DNA of 64,000 nucleotides from JAIXWP01 sp041391745 (lineage in GTDB: Bacteria; Bacteroidota; Bacteroidia; Flavobacteriales_D; Sanyastnellaceae). This document shows positions 7,724-16,155 of this stretch, piece by piece; the stretch's first letter is position 1, and the number at the start of each line of letters is the position of its first letter. The stretch is taken from assembly GCA_041391745.1 (NCBI GenBank), contig JAWKNK010000013.1:1-64000 (forward strand), read 5' to 3'. Below the pieces are notes generated by a model. That model was not told the origin of the DNA and searched no databases. It saw only the letters and a list, made by a program, of their open reading frames with translations. The position numbers were made by a program, and so were the translations under genes.

Positions 7724-8293
7724 ATGAAGGAATTAATAATATTTACAGTAATTTCAGGAATTGCGTTTTTGATTTTTCTCGTGACACTCATTTTGGGCTT
7801 CATAAGAAAGAACAAGAAACTTAAGCTGACTTCTTTAATTTTACTGTTTGCATTTATCGGATTGACAGCTTGGACAGGCTTTAAGTTGGTAGGGAAGACA
7901 TACAATAAAGTAACAGAAACATTAAGACCAAGAACAGGTGAAGAAATTTATAATGCTCTGTTTGACAAAAGACAGAAGGACTGCGTTAATATTTTGAATT
8001 ACCGAGACCAAGTTGTTCCTAAAATTGACTATGCTATTTGGTTGCAATTTGAAACTTGCCCAATTGAATTAAAACGGATTTTGTCAAGACACGAATACAC
8101 AGCAGAAAAACTTTCGACTACAAAGAGGAACGCAATAATTCCGTATGATGAAACTTTGGAATGGTTCAATCCAACAACTTTGGGCGACACGATAATGGTG
8201 TATGAATATTCAACAAACAACAGTAGAAATATTCAAACAATTTGGATGAACATGGACAGCACAAAAGTTTTCGTAAGAGACATATTTGACTAA
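7724..8293 (+). CDS. membrane protein with soluble C-terminal domain
   Basis: The 189-residue protein starts at the ATG at 7,724. Two hydrophobic segments (about residues 3-27 and 37-58) precede a soluble part of about 125 residues that contains cysteines (KDCVNILNYRD, FETCPIELKRILS) and ends with ETLEWFNPTTLGDTIMVYEY. The domain was not recognised. It is a + strand cassette. The next lipoprotein follows closely, so the two may be co-transcribed. Confidence 0.6.
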   Translation: MKELIIFTVISGIAFLIFLVTLILGFIRKNKKLKLTSLILLFAFIGLTAWTGFKLVGKTYNKVTETLRPRTGEEIYNALFDKRQKDCVNILNYRDQVVPKIDYAIWLQFETCPIELKRILSRHEYTAEKLSTTKRNAIIPYDETLEWFNPTTLGDTIMVYEYSTNNSRNIQTIWMNMDSTKVFVRDIFD

Positions 8294-8357
8294 ATATGAC
8301 TTGGGTAAACAGACGAAATATGAATACAGAAACAGAAGCCCGAAAATGTTGTATATA

Positions 8358-8609
8358 ATGCTGAAAAAACTGATCTATATATCAATTTTCTTTCTGGTTT
8401 TAATCAGTATTTCGTGCAAAAACGAAAGAAAAAATGATGGACTGAACTCAAACGGGGAAATGCCTTATATTTTGGATGAAAACGTAATCACTATTTTTTA
8501 CAATGATTTTGTCCAAAAAGGAATAATTACATCAACAGCAAATGACACATTAAAAATTAAATGGTCTGACTTTGAGGTGGAGACTAAATATGTGAAATTC
8601 GAAAATTAA
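8358..8609 (+). CDS. small lipoprotein
   Basis: An in-frame ATG at 8,358 gives an 83-residue lipoprotein. The signal peptide is MLKKLIYISIFFLVLISISC with the cysteine as lipidation site. The mature part (ENVITIFYNDFVQKGIITS, then LKIKWSDFEVETKYV) matches no family known to me. The longer upstream frame begins inside the previous gene and is not needed. Confidence 0.55.
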   Translation: MLKKLIYISIFFLVLISISCKNERKNDGLNSNGEMPYILDENVITIFYNDFVQKGIITSTANDTLKIKWSDFEVETKYVKFEN

Positions 8610-8617
8610 AAGTACTA

Positions 8618-8660
8618 TGTTCAACAACTGCTCATAGTCCAACCGTTATGCGTCACGCTA
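8618..8660. repeat. short attC-like spacer
   Basis: The short spacer runs ATGTTCAACAACTGCTCATAG then TCCAACCGTTATGCGTCACG. The GTTATGC end is the same as the consensus right edge of the longer spacers. Confidence 0.4.
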
Positions 8661-8671
8661 AAAGGCTGAAA

Positions 8672-9094
8672 ATGAAAAATACACTCTTGTCAATATTGAT
8701 CTTAGTATCAACTTTGAGCTGTTTTGGACAGTCATTGTTTTTTGACGACTTAAATAGTTCGACCTGGACTTCTTCATTTGACATCTCAAATTTGACTTTT
8801 AAATCCAACAAAGAAATTCCATTAACAAAACTATTTTATTCAAGAGATTCAATTAATGAAGATGTTAAAATCTGGACTTTTAGAGACAGCGTTTTGACAA
8901 TAGTCAATTATTCATTTCTGGAAAGAACAGATAGCATCGTTGGGAAATATAATTACTCAGTAAATGACAAGAGTATTTTGCAAATTACCTTACAAGACGG
9001 GACAGTGTTAAGTTATAAAGTTGGAGTTGTATCAACTGGAAATTATGCTGTTTTACATAGGATGAAACAAAAAAGGCAGAAGACTAAAAAGTGA
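8672..9094 (+). CDS. secreted hypothetical protein
   Basis: Starting at 8,672 the product is 140 residues with a signal peptide (MKNTLLSILILVSTLSCFGQ). The mature part is beta-rich (STWTSSFDISNLTFKSN, then KIWTFRDSVLTIVNYSFL). It resembles the lipocalin-like secreted proteins frequent in Bacteroidota, but no specific family was recognised. The few codons before 8,672 belong to the spacer. Confidence 0.6.
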   Translation: MKNTLLSILILVSTLSCFGQSLFFDDLNSSTWTSSFDISNLTFKSNKEIPLTKLFYSRDSINEDVKIWTFRDSVLTIVNYSFLERTDSIVGKYNYSVNDKSILQITLQDGTVLSYKVGVVSTGNYAVLHRMKQKRQKTKK

Positions 9095-9161
9095 AGCACT
9101 TAGAAATCGCTACCTTCGGGTGGCTGCAGACATTAATCTGCAAAACTTAAAAACGAAAAAA

Positions 9162-9728
9162 ATGAGAATAATTACACTCTTGTTTGTTATACTTCTGTTT
9201 CGTTCAGACACTTTCGGACAGACAAATATCTATGGAGCTAATCGCGGCCTATATTATTACTCAATGACCGACTTCAACAAAATAGACACATTAGAATATT
9301 GGAATTATAAATTTGACCTTAGCTACCAACAATCTGATAATGATACGGTAAAACCAATAGGATTGCTGACATTTTATCGAGTAAAATCAGTTGACGACAG
9401 CATCAGTATGAAAATCTACAATAGACATTGGCAACCGACAATTTCATTTGACATTTACAAATTATCGGACACAACTTTTTGTAATCAAAAATCAAATGCT
9501 ATTCATTATCATTCAAGTTGTACTCCTCCAGACGTTGGTGGTGACTATTTTATTTTTGGAAATTTTATTTTCCTAAATAAAAGTGTATGCATTAGTTGCT
9601 CTAATTATTCGACTAAGGTTGACTATTGCAGACCAGTTGTAAATTGTGTATTTGCAAACGTGACTAACAAAAACGTTACGAATTTAAATGACTTAGTGAG
9701 GCAATTTATTATTAAACCAGGAGGGTGA
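9162..9728 (+). CDS. secreted cysteine-containing hypothetical protein
   Basis: The start at 9,162 gives 188 residues with a signal peptide (MRIITLLFVILLFRSDTFGQ). Several cysteines sit in the second half (HYHSSCTPPDVGGDY, NKSVCISCSNYSTKVDYC), so disulfides or metal binding are possible. It may be distantly related to the secreted protein at 13,097, which has a similar GCVSCGFGDLHHPP block. The function is unknown. It is a + strand cassette. Confidence 0.6.
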   Translation: MRIITLLFVILLFRSDTFGQTNIYGANRGLYYYSMTDFNKIDTLEYWNYKFDLSYQQSDNDTVKPIGLLTFYRVKSVDDSISMKIYNRHWQPTISFDIYKLSDTTFCNQKSNAIHYHSSCTPPDVGGDYFIFGNFIFLNKSVCISCSNYSTKVDYCRPVVNCVFANVTNKNVTNLNDLVRQFIIKPGG

Positions 9729-9934
9729 TGAAGAAATAGCGCAGAAGGTAAAAGCACTTACCCAAAAGTGGTAGTTCAGAGGTTTAATAGGGCATTTTGC
9801 TTCTATCATCGTTTGTGATTGTATGATCTAGCACATGCGGGATTTCAAAAGATCACCAACGAAAACCCCGAAACCGAAGGCAGCAATTATAGAAAGACGA
9901 CAGCGAAACAAATATACGAATAGACTTACAAAAA

Positions 9935-10684
9935 ATGCCATTTACATTTTCACACCCAGCAATAGTTTTACCGTTGACATTTTTACCTCGAAAATGGTTT
10001 TCGTTGACTGGACTTGTAATAGGTAGTTTGACACCAGACTTTGAATATTTTTTAAGAATGAAAATCAAGAGCAGTTACAGCCACACAATAGACGGACTTT
10101 TTTGGTTCGACTTACCGCTTGGACTGTTGCTTGCGTTCATTTTTCACAATATTGTTCGGGACAGCTTATTCAACAACTTGCCGGCAGTTTTATATTCAAG
10201 ATTTTCGACATTTAAACAGTTGGGTTGGAATGGATACTTCAAAAAGAATTGGCTTGTAGTGACAATTTCAATTCTTATTGGTGCTGCGTCTCACTTACTT
10301 TGGGACAGTTTTACACACGATCACGGCTATTTCGTTCAGACAATTCCGACTTTACAAAATTCAGTTGACTTTATCGGTGGACAAATCCCGATTTTGAAAA
10401 TTTTACAACACTCATCAACCATAATTGGTGGACTTATAATTGCTTTTGCTATTTACAAACTGCCTACAAGCAAGACTGAAAAAGAAAATGTAAATTTGAG
10501 ATATTGGGCAATATTAGTAGGGCTAAGTTTGACAATTATTGCAGTAAGACTTTTAACGGGACTTGAATTTAAACAATATGGAAACGTAATTGTGACTGCT
10601 ATTTCCGCAGTACTAATATCATTAATACTAACGCCGTGGCTGATAAATAAAAATGAAGCAAACTGGTGGAAAAAAAGCATATAG
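9935..10684 (+). CDS. DUF4184-family membrane protein
   Basis: The 249-residue protein begins MPFTFSHPAIVLPLTFLP, the characteristic N-terminus of DUF4184. Conserved features include GLVIGSLTPDFEYFLR, SHTIDGLFWFDLPLGLLLAF and ASHLLWDSFTHDHGYFV, where histidines and aspartates recall membrane metal-dependent hydrolases. About six membrane segments are visible. The substrate is unknown. The 206 bases before it (9,729-9,934) are a spacer with a CCCGAAACCGAAGGCAGC block. Confidence 0.85.
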   Translation: MPFTFSHPAIVLPLTFLPRKWFSLTGLVIGSLTPDFEYFLRMKIKSSYSHTIDGLFWFDLPLGLLLAFIFHNIVRDSLFNNLPAVLYSRFSTFKQLGWNGYFKKNWLVVTISILIGAASHLLWDSFTHDHGYFVQTIPTLQNSVDFIGGQIPILKILQHSSTIIGGLIIAFAIYKLPTSKTEKENVNLRYWAILVGLSLTIIAVRLLTGLEFKQYGNVIVTAISAVLISLILTPWLINKNEANWWKKSI

Positions 10685-10895
10685 CTTATGGCGGGTGAAC
10701 GGGTGCCTGCAAGGTTTTCGCTCCATAGCCATCTTTGGTTTCAGTGAACAGGATAGTGTTTCGAATCCGCTACAAGCGGTATGCCAAACGTTTTTTGAGA
10801 CTTAGACATGATAATGAAGATATAGCTACGGTTTTCCTTGACAGTATAGACTACATTAAATTCAATTTGCAATGTTTACAGACGACAAATAGATT

Positions 10896-11396
10896 ATGGC
10901 TACATTTCAAAATAATCCTGAAGAATGGCAACGACTTGACTGGTCAATATTACAGAATGGCTGGACAAGTTTGTATTGGAAAAATGAAGTTTTAGAAGCT
11001 GATATAACTTGGTTCAAAAATGAAAACTATTCAATCGTAGATTTTGACTGCAAGCATTGGACAGATGAGGACGAAATGCACAGGCATCTGAAGAATAAAT
11101 TAAGCTTCCATGACTATTATGGAGAAAATTGGGACGCACTCAATGACTGTTTATCAGACCTGGAAATAATTAGCACGGGGCAAGTTGTAGTATTCCGACA
11201 CTTGGACAACTTCGACACCGAGAGAGTTCATACGTTATTAAACATTTTTGCAAATAACTCAAGACTGCATATGCTATTCGGGAGTCGTCTTATCGTTTTA
11301 GCACAAGTAGACAATCCAAATTATAAAATTGACCAAGTTGGAGCGACACCAGTAAAGTGGAACGGAGCAGAATGGTTGGATAAGAACAGAAAATGA
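10896..11396 (+). CDS. barstar-family ribonuclease inhibitor
   Basis: The 166-residue protein has a C-terminal barstar domain (about residues 45-140). FDCKHWTDEDEMHRHLKNKL is followed by FHDYYGENWDALNDCLSDLE, the family's signature helix-loop with acidic residues that plug a barnase active site. The N-terminal 45 residues (PEEWQRLDWSILQNGW) are extra. Barstars inhibit secreted or toxin ribonucleases, and no matching toxin gene is adjacent, so it may act as orphan immunity. The 211 bases before it (10,685-10,895) form a non-coding spacer. Confidence 0.85.
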   Translation: MATFQNNPEEWQRLDWSILQNGWTSLYWKNEVLEADITWFKNENYSIVDFDCKHWTDEDEMHRHLKNKLSFHDYYGENWDALNDCLSDLEIISTGQVVVFRHLDNFDTERVHTLLNIFANNSRLHMLFGSRLIVLAQVDNPNYKIDQVGATPVKWNGAEWLDKNRK

Positions 11397-11403
11397 AACA
11401 GAG

Positions 11404-11548
11404 CACTAACCATAACGGCAAATTTCCTAGAGGTGGGGTTTTGTGTTTTAAAGGCAGCTTTGTACTTCTGTCAGAGTTGGTGTTTTGTTCGCAGAGATGA
11501 ACTCCGAATTCGTGACTTTCGGGAAATGGAAAATCGTTAGCGATAAAT
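11404..11548. repeat. attC-like spacer, variant type
   Basis: The spacer opens with CACTAACCATAACGGCAAAT and ends with GAAAATCGTTAGCG. The AGCTTTGTACTTCTGTCAGA block in the middle matches the GAGCTTTGTGCTTCTAATGA block of other spacers. The nested TCCCGC hairpin is missing. Confidence 0.5.
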
Positions 11549-11550
11549 TT

Positions 11551-12285
11551 ATGACCATATATACAAATTACATATTGACTTTTTTGACAATCACTATATT
11601 TTGTTCATGCCGACAGAATAATAACGAAACGCGCGAAAATGAACAAATTGGAAATCAAAATTCTCAGGCGGCCAAAATAGAGAATACTGTTTCCGTTAAA
11701 ACAGACGAAGAATTGGCAGAAGAGTTTTTACTTAAACTTAAGAATGATAGAGCGGACACAATAATCTTCTATAAACGAATATGCATCGATTGCTGTGAAT
11801 TCTACAATATTTTTTGGTCTGTCAAAGGACAAAGATATTTGATGAAGTCCTATTTTAACTTTGACGAAGTGAAAACTCATTCCAAAGCAATCACCTTAAC
11901 ATCGAATAAAATTTTTGAAGTTCTTGGTGATAATTATACGGAACTTAAGAACACATCAATCAAAGAAAATCGTCATAAGCAAAAAGATGGAACGTCAACT
12001 GTTACGGTGTTAGACCATTACTGCTATACACAATTAAGTATTTTCACAGGTCAAGACAGTATTATAACCGACGGAATGAAAGACCATGATTTTGATAAAT
12101 ATACAGATTTTGAAATCTCTTTACCTGACAGAAATCAAAAGAGAGAAACAAATGATAACTATGCTTCCAATTTCAATTCTAAATGGAACATCCTATTGAC
12201 AACTATCGAAAACGAAATTTCAAGTATGACCGAAACATCCAATATAGAGTTAAAAACTTTAAGGACTAGGAATAGTAAAAGGTAA
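11551..12285 (+). CDS. lipoprotein
   Basis: The ATG at 11,551, just after the spacer's GTTAGCG end, gives 244 residues with a lipoprotein signal (MTIYTNYILTFLTITIFCSC). The mature protein is charged, with a KNDRADTIIFYKRICIDCCE stretch holding three cysteines and a YWSVKGQRYLM-type core. It resembles no domain I can name. It is probably attached to the outer membrane. The frame upstream of 11,551 translates the spacer. Confidence 0.6.
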   Translation: MTIYTNYILTFLTITIFCSCRQNNNETRENEQIGNQNSQAAKIENTVSVKTDEELAEEFLLKLKNDRADTIIFYKRICIDCCEFYNIFWSVKGQRYLMKSYFNFDEVKTHSKAITLTSNKIFEVLGDNYTELKNTSIKENRHKQKDGTSTVTVLDHYCYTQLSIFTGQDSIITDGMKDHDFDKYTDFEISLPDRNQKRETNDNYASNFNSKWNILLTTIENEISSMTETSNIELKTLRTRNSKR

Positions 12286-12291
12286 AACTGA

Positions 12292-12440
12292 AGTTTACAC
12301 GACTTTTGCTTCAGGCAGTCAGAAGTATCCCGCAAATGCGGGCAAGCTTTGTGGGACTGATGAACTTTAGTCGTATATTGATGCCGCTATCAAGCTGGAT
12401 CGAATACCGACCGAAGGCAAATCCCGAAAACTTTACACCA
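12292..12440. repeat. attC-like palindromic spacer
   Basis: The spacer opens with TTTACACGACTTTTGCTTC then AGGCAGTC, has the nested hairpin TCCCGCAAATGCGGG, then ATATTGATGCCGCTATCAAG and CGACCGAAGGCAAATCCC, and ends GAAAACTTTACACC. Left and right ends (TTTACACGACTTTTGC / AAAACTTTACACC) are related. Confidence 0.55.
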
Positions 12441-12444
12441 TTTG

Positions 12445-12984
12445 ATGCGAACAAAAATCCATACAACCAAAAAACTTCAAAAGTTAGTCGAGAAACTGAT
12501 TTCGACCGAACAAAAGACTGATGATGGAATACTGGGGAAATGGAACGCCACTGTGTTTTACGTTGACAAGAAAAAATGTTGGCTGATTACGAACGGACTG
12601 ACAAAATATAACGTAATCCTTGCAGACATAAAAGCATCGGATTTGAAAAATATTGAACAAATTTTTAAAAACTCACTTTACGGACAATTATCTTACGACG
12701 GAATTATAACGGACTTGGGAAATCTGGAATTGATTATTGGCAAACTTGATTTCTTGCCTACCGACAACGACCGAAGTACGACTGGATTTCAAAATCAAAG
12801 ACTTTACGAACTGGATTGGTGGAAATGCGATTTTGGTGGTTTGGAAAATATGCCGATTAAGGAATTGACCAATCGGATGAACACCAGTCCGATACACATC
12901 GGAATAGGAAGAAAAATGTCGGACTACACAAATTCGATAAAGGAAATGAAAAAAATACTGACCGAATCCTCTCGGAATTGCTAA
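12445..12984 (+). CDS. DUF6933-like cytosolic protein
   Basis: The 179-residue protein starts at the ATG at 12,445 (MRTKIHTTKKLQKLVEKL). The core reads LGKWNATVFYVDKKKCWLIT, then LTKYNVILADIKASDLKN and QLSYDGIITDLGNLELIIGK, which I associate with DUF6933. The name is tentative. There is no signal peptide or membrane segment. The role is unknown, though similar genes often lie in mobile or cassette contexts. Confidence 0.65.
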   Translation: MRTKIHTTKKLQKLVEKLISTEQKTDDGILGKWNATVFYVDKKKCWLITNGLTKYNVILADIKASDLKNIEQIFKNSLYGQLSYDGIITDLGNLELIIGKLDFLPTDNDRSTTGFQNQRLYELDWWKCDFGGLENMPIKELTNRMNTSPIHIGIGRKMSDYTNSIKEMKKILTESSRNC

Positions 12985-13096
12985 TGCCCGTTCTTATCCA
13001 AAAATGAACGCATATTGACCAGAAACTAACGGTTTGATGAAACCGTCCGCTGCAATTACAATGAACCTAAGTGGTTACTACGTGTACCGATGAATT

Positions 13097-13711
13097 ATGA
13101 ATAAATATTTTATTACCGTAGTACTGATATTTATTGGACTATTCGTTCAAGGGCAGGATTGGATATCCTGGAGTTTCCAATATGATTTTCAAATTAAAAA
13201 CAATAAGCGGACAGATTATCAATGTGACAGCATTGAAGTATCCATTAGTGAATCTTTGAGTTCGCATGGAACTAGATTGCAAAGTGGTCTTTTAGATTTT
13301 AATGATAGTACATCTACTTATTTTGTTCACTTAAACTATGGCTGTGTAAGTTGCGGGTTTGGAGACTTACATCATCCGCCCTCTTTGTTTATAAAAGCCT
13401 ACATATTTGATCGTTTTTATAGGCAAAATTTCGCCATAATTATTCCAGTCACCTTTGATACGTTAGATAATCCCAGTTTCTTTCAAAGGGAAAATGATTC
13501 AACCAATCAAGTTATACCTGACATTCCCATTTATTTTAACTTGAAAACGATAATTTATAATAACTTTATTTTTGTCAACTCGACCAACGGGAGATATGAT
13601 GGAATCAGGGTTAAATCAAATGGAGAGATTTATATGTACTTGGAAGATGAGCATCCATTCCCGAACCCACAAAAACTCATACTACTAAATAAAGCAGCTA
13701 GCAATCTATAA
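13097..13711 (+). CDS. secreted cysteine-containing hypothetical protein
   Basis: The 204-residue product has a signal peptide (MNKYFITVVLIFIGLFVQGQ). The mature part contains HLNYGCVSCGFGDLHHPP and FDRFYRQNFAIIIPVTFDTL. A C-x-x-C pair beside two histidines is suggestive of metal binding or a disulfide. No family was recognised. It may be distantly related to the gene at 9,162. The 112 bases before it include an AAACTAACGGTTTGATGAA segment resembling a spacer arm. Confidence 0.6.
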   Translation: MNKYFITVVLIFIGLFVQGQDWISWSFQYDFQIKNNKRTDYQCDSIEVSISESLSSHGTRLQSGLLDFNDSTSTYFVHLNYGCVSCGFGDLHHPPSLFIKAYIFDRFYRQNFAIIIPVTFDTLDNPSFFQRENDSTNQVIPDIPIYFNLKTIIYNNFIFVNSTNGRYDGIRVKSNGEIYMYLEDEHPFPNPQKLILLNKAASNL

Positions 13712-13783
13712 GCAGCATTAAATCGGCCGTACATGCTAGAGCTTTGTGCTTAATTCATAAGGCAGATTTAGCGAAATATTTCT

Positions 13784-13791
13784 TATATTTG
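13784..13791 (+). promoter_or_regulatory. possible -7 box of the toxin-antitoxin pair
   Basis: TATATTTG matches the Bacteroidota -7 consensus TAnnTTTG. It ends only 3 bases before the antitoxin ATG at 13,795, so transcription would start at or just inside the start codon (leaderless). A clear -33 TTTG is not seen at the expected distance. Confidence 0.35.
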
Positions 13792-13794
13792 AGT

Positions 13795-13983
13795 ATGACA
13801 AAGACACAGATTCAATCAGAAATACAAAAAGTATTAGATACTGTTCCTGAAAGTGTTTTGCAGGACGTCCTAAACTTTTTGAGAGAGCTGCAAGATCAAC
13901 CAGCAGAAAAGGTTCGTCTTACAAGCGACTTGCGCAAAATTCTATCTGAAGATAAAGATCTCCTAGAAAAACTTGCTCAATGA
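13795..13983 (+). CDS. antitoxin of Doc-type toxin
   Basis: The ATG at 13,795 gives 62 residues (MTKTQIQSEIQKVLDTVPES, then VLQDVLNFLRELQ). The helical N-terminus resembles DUF2281-like antitoxins and not Phd itself. The C-terminal part (RLTSDLRKILSEDKDLLEKL) could wrap the toxin. It overlaps the downstream toxin by 4 bases (ATGA), the usual toxin-antitoxin layout. The longer frame from 13,744 translates spacer sequence. Confidence 0.75.
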   Translation: MTKTQIQSEIQKVLDTVPESVLQDVLNFLRELQDQPAEKVRLTSDLRKILSEDKDLLEKLAQ

Positions 13984-14372
13984 TTGAATTAAGAGATGCT
14001 CTTAATATTCATGATATTCTCATCGACAAATTTGGAGGAAGCAAAGGAGTTCGCGACCAAGGTGCTTTAGAATCGGCTTTACATCGCCCTTTTGCCACTT
14101 TTGATAACCAAGAACTTTACCCTTCTCCAACTGAAAAGGCCGCCGCTGTTTTTGAGAGCATTCTAATCAATCATCCATTTATCGATGGCAACAAGAGAAC
14201 GGCTTATGTGCTTATGAGACTAATACTCCTGGAGGCAGGCTTGGACATTAACGCCTCCCAAGATGAAAAGTATCAAGTTGTCATTGCGGCAAGTACTGGT
14301 GAAATCAGGTTTGAACAAATAAAGCACTGGATTCAAACGCACGTCACGCAAAAGAAAGGGGCACAACCTTAG
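13980..14372 (+). CDS. doc: Doc/Fic-family toxin
   Basis: The 130-residue protein has the Fic core motif HPFIDGNKRT (about residues 62-71), with the catalytic histidine and the N-K-R nucleotide-binding residues present. Doc toxins of this size phosphorylate elongation factor Tu. VRDQGALESALHRPFATF near the start is typical of the death-on-curing family. It overlaps its antitoxin by 4 bases. Such pairs are common cargo of cassette arrays and may stabilise them. Confidence 0.9.
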   Translation: MIELRDALNIHDILIDKFGGSKGVRDQGALESALHRPFATFDNQELYPSPTEKAAAVFESILINHPFIDGNKRTAYVLMRLILLEAGLDINASQDEKYQVVIAASTGEIRFEQIKHWIQTHVTQKKGAQP

Positions 14373-14502
14373 CTTCATGTCAGTCGAGACTCACTCTCCG
14401 ATTGAATTATTTTGTAATATTGAGTTACAGTTTTCTGGATCACGGCCATCGCTAAATAAACCCACCCTCCGCGAAGTTGGGGTGAGTTGACGTGCATTTA
14501 AA

Positions 14503-14628
14503 ATGACAAGAATCACAATAATCATATTGACATTATTTTTTTGGTCATGTAACCAGAACCGACATTCCACCGAAGAGGGAACTGAAACAGTCGAGCATGA
14601 ACTACAAACTCCTGACACTTTCGGTTAA
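14503..14628 (+). CDS. short lipoprotein or remnant
   Basis: The 41-residue frame has a lipoprotein signal (MTRITIIILTLFFWSC) and a short polar tail (NQNRHSTEEGTETVEHELQ) ending in TFG. It may be the N-terminal remnant of a longer lipoprotein, like the 15,559 stub. A spacer-like segment (AATAAACCCACCCTCCGCG) precedes it. Confidence 0.4.
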   Translation: MTRITIIILTLFFWSCNQNRHSTEEGTETVEHELQTPDTFG

Positions 14629-14703
14629 ACAAGACTGCATCAACGTTTACCCACCCGAACTTTTAGCCAGAATCATTATAGTGCATTAAAAAAAAGAACG
14701 AAA

Positions 14704-15436
14704 ATGAGTTTTTTAAAAGCAGAATGGAGAAAGCTTGCGATAGCTAATTACATTATTGACAAAGATTATTTAACGGAATATGTTCCTGCAGGAACGGAAT
14801 TAGATCTGTGGAATGAAAAGTGCTTTGTCAGTTTAGTAGGATTTATGTTTAAAAACACCAAACTGTTAGGTTTGAAAATTCCATTTCACACAGATTTCGA
14901 GGAAGTCAATTTACGTTTTTATGTGAAAAGACTTGAAAATGGAGAATGGAAAAGAGGAGTTGTTTTCATTAAAAGAAATTGTGCCCAAAAGGGCTTTGAC
15001 TTTTGTTGCAAATACTGTTTACAACGAAAATTATGAAACTATGCCAATGAGTCATAAATGGATTGAAAATAGCGATTCAAGAGTTGTAGAATATAATTGG
15101 ACTAAATCTGGGATTGAAAATAGATTTCAGATCACAGCATCTAAGCAAAGTTATGAAATCACTTCAGGTAGCGAAACTGAATTTATTACAGAGCATTATT
15201 GGGGCTATGCCAAAGTAGATAATGAAAAATCAAACGAGTATGAAGTAACGCATCCTAAATGGAAAGCATACAAAGTAAGTGATTATCAAATCAATGTTGA
15301 CTTTGGAATAGTTTACGGCAGTAAATTTAACTTTCTAAATTCTATAAAACCAAATTCTGTGATGCTTGCAGAAGGTTCGGAAATAACAGTTGAAAATAAA
15401 AAGACAATAAGAGCGACACACCAACAGTATGTATAA
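14704..15436 (+). pseudogene. DUF2071 (YqjF-like) gene, one frameshift
   Basis: Two overlapping frames together make one DUF2071 protein of about 243 residues. The first (14,704 on) reads MSFLKAEWRKLAIANYIID and EVNLRFYVKR. The second continues from VVFIKEIVPKRALTFVANT through NYETMPMSHKWIE to 15,436. A single extra A in an AAAAG run near 14,975-14,985 breaks the frame. DUF2071 proteins have an acetoacetate-decarboxylase-like fold of uncertain activity. The frameshift could be real decay or a sequencing error. Confidence 0.8.
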
Positions 15437-15558
15437 GAAATAGTGGTTTCAGGGCTATCTGATAGATTACGTGTTTGAAGTCAGCTACTGCTTTTGCACT
15501 CGTTCGTTTTGCGATATGCTAAACCAACATTCATCGAAAAAATATTAACTGAGAGCAG

Positions 15559-15648
15559 ATGTATAAATGGATATTAATTTTAGTTTCTTTATTCATTTTC
15601 CAGTCTTGTGGTATGGGCAGTTTATCTAAAAGAGAGAGCGAAACTTAA
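15559..15648 (+). CDS. very short lipoprotein or remnant
   Basis: The 29-residue frame is a lipoprotein signal (MYKWILILVSLFIFQSC) with a 12-residue tail (GMGSLSKRESET). It lies 12 bases before the next gene. It could be a lipopeptide, an entericidin-like peptide, or the stub of a truncated gene. Confidence 0.35.
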   Translation: MYKWILILVSLFIFQSCGMGSLSKRESET

Positions 15649-15660
15649 GGAATATTCTAA

Positions 15661-16053
15661 ATGACAAAAAAGGCAGCGGGTAATAACACATTTGAAGTCC
15701 TACTCAGAAGTGTAAATCTTGATCTAATATTAAGTAAGGTAACTTCTTTGATCAGGATCGCCTTGTTGATTTGCATTTTGATTGCTGTGATCATCCTGTT
15801 TTTTACACCTTTTCTAACCGGAGAGTCCAACAATAACATTGTTGCAGGATTTTTTTATTTAGGATTTTACTCAGTTATCTGGGGAACAATTCCATCAATG
15901 ATCTTATTGATTGCAATAGCTTTGGATAACAAATATCGCTTCAAGCCAAAGCTTCAACCGATACGGACTGAAGTTAGGTTTTTGACAGCAAATGTTATTA
16001 TCATTTTACTTGTCGCGACACTAATCGGATTAATTAGATGGATGATGGATTAA
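15661..16053 (+). CDS. small four-helix membrane protein
   Basis: The 130-residue protein has three strong hydrophobic segments (about residues 31-50, 62-88 and 108-125) with a charged loop KYRFKPKLQPIRTEVRFL. No family was recognised. It probably sits in the inner membrane. No obvious spacer separates it from the stub at 15,559. Confidence 0.6.
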   Translation: MTKKAAGNNTFEVLLRSVNLDLILSKVTSLIRIALLICILIAVIILFFTPFLTGESNNNIVAGFFYLGFYSVIWGTIPSMILLIAIALDNKYRFKPKLQPIRTEVRFLTANVIIILLVATLIGLIRWMMD

Positions 16054-16155
16054 AGGGACCGAAATACCACTGCCTAAAATAATGAGTATGTTCAATTTAA
16101 AAAATCGAGAATGCAAATTGCGTAATATTAGAAACTGAAAGTGAGAGAAACTAGT

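Noticed and set aside
10735..10995. 86-residue + strand frame before the barstar
   Set aside because: It lies in the spacer and overlaps the barstar start in another frame. Its composition is basic and not protein-like.
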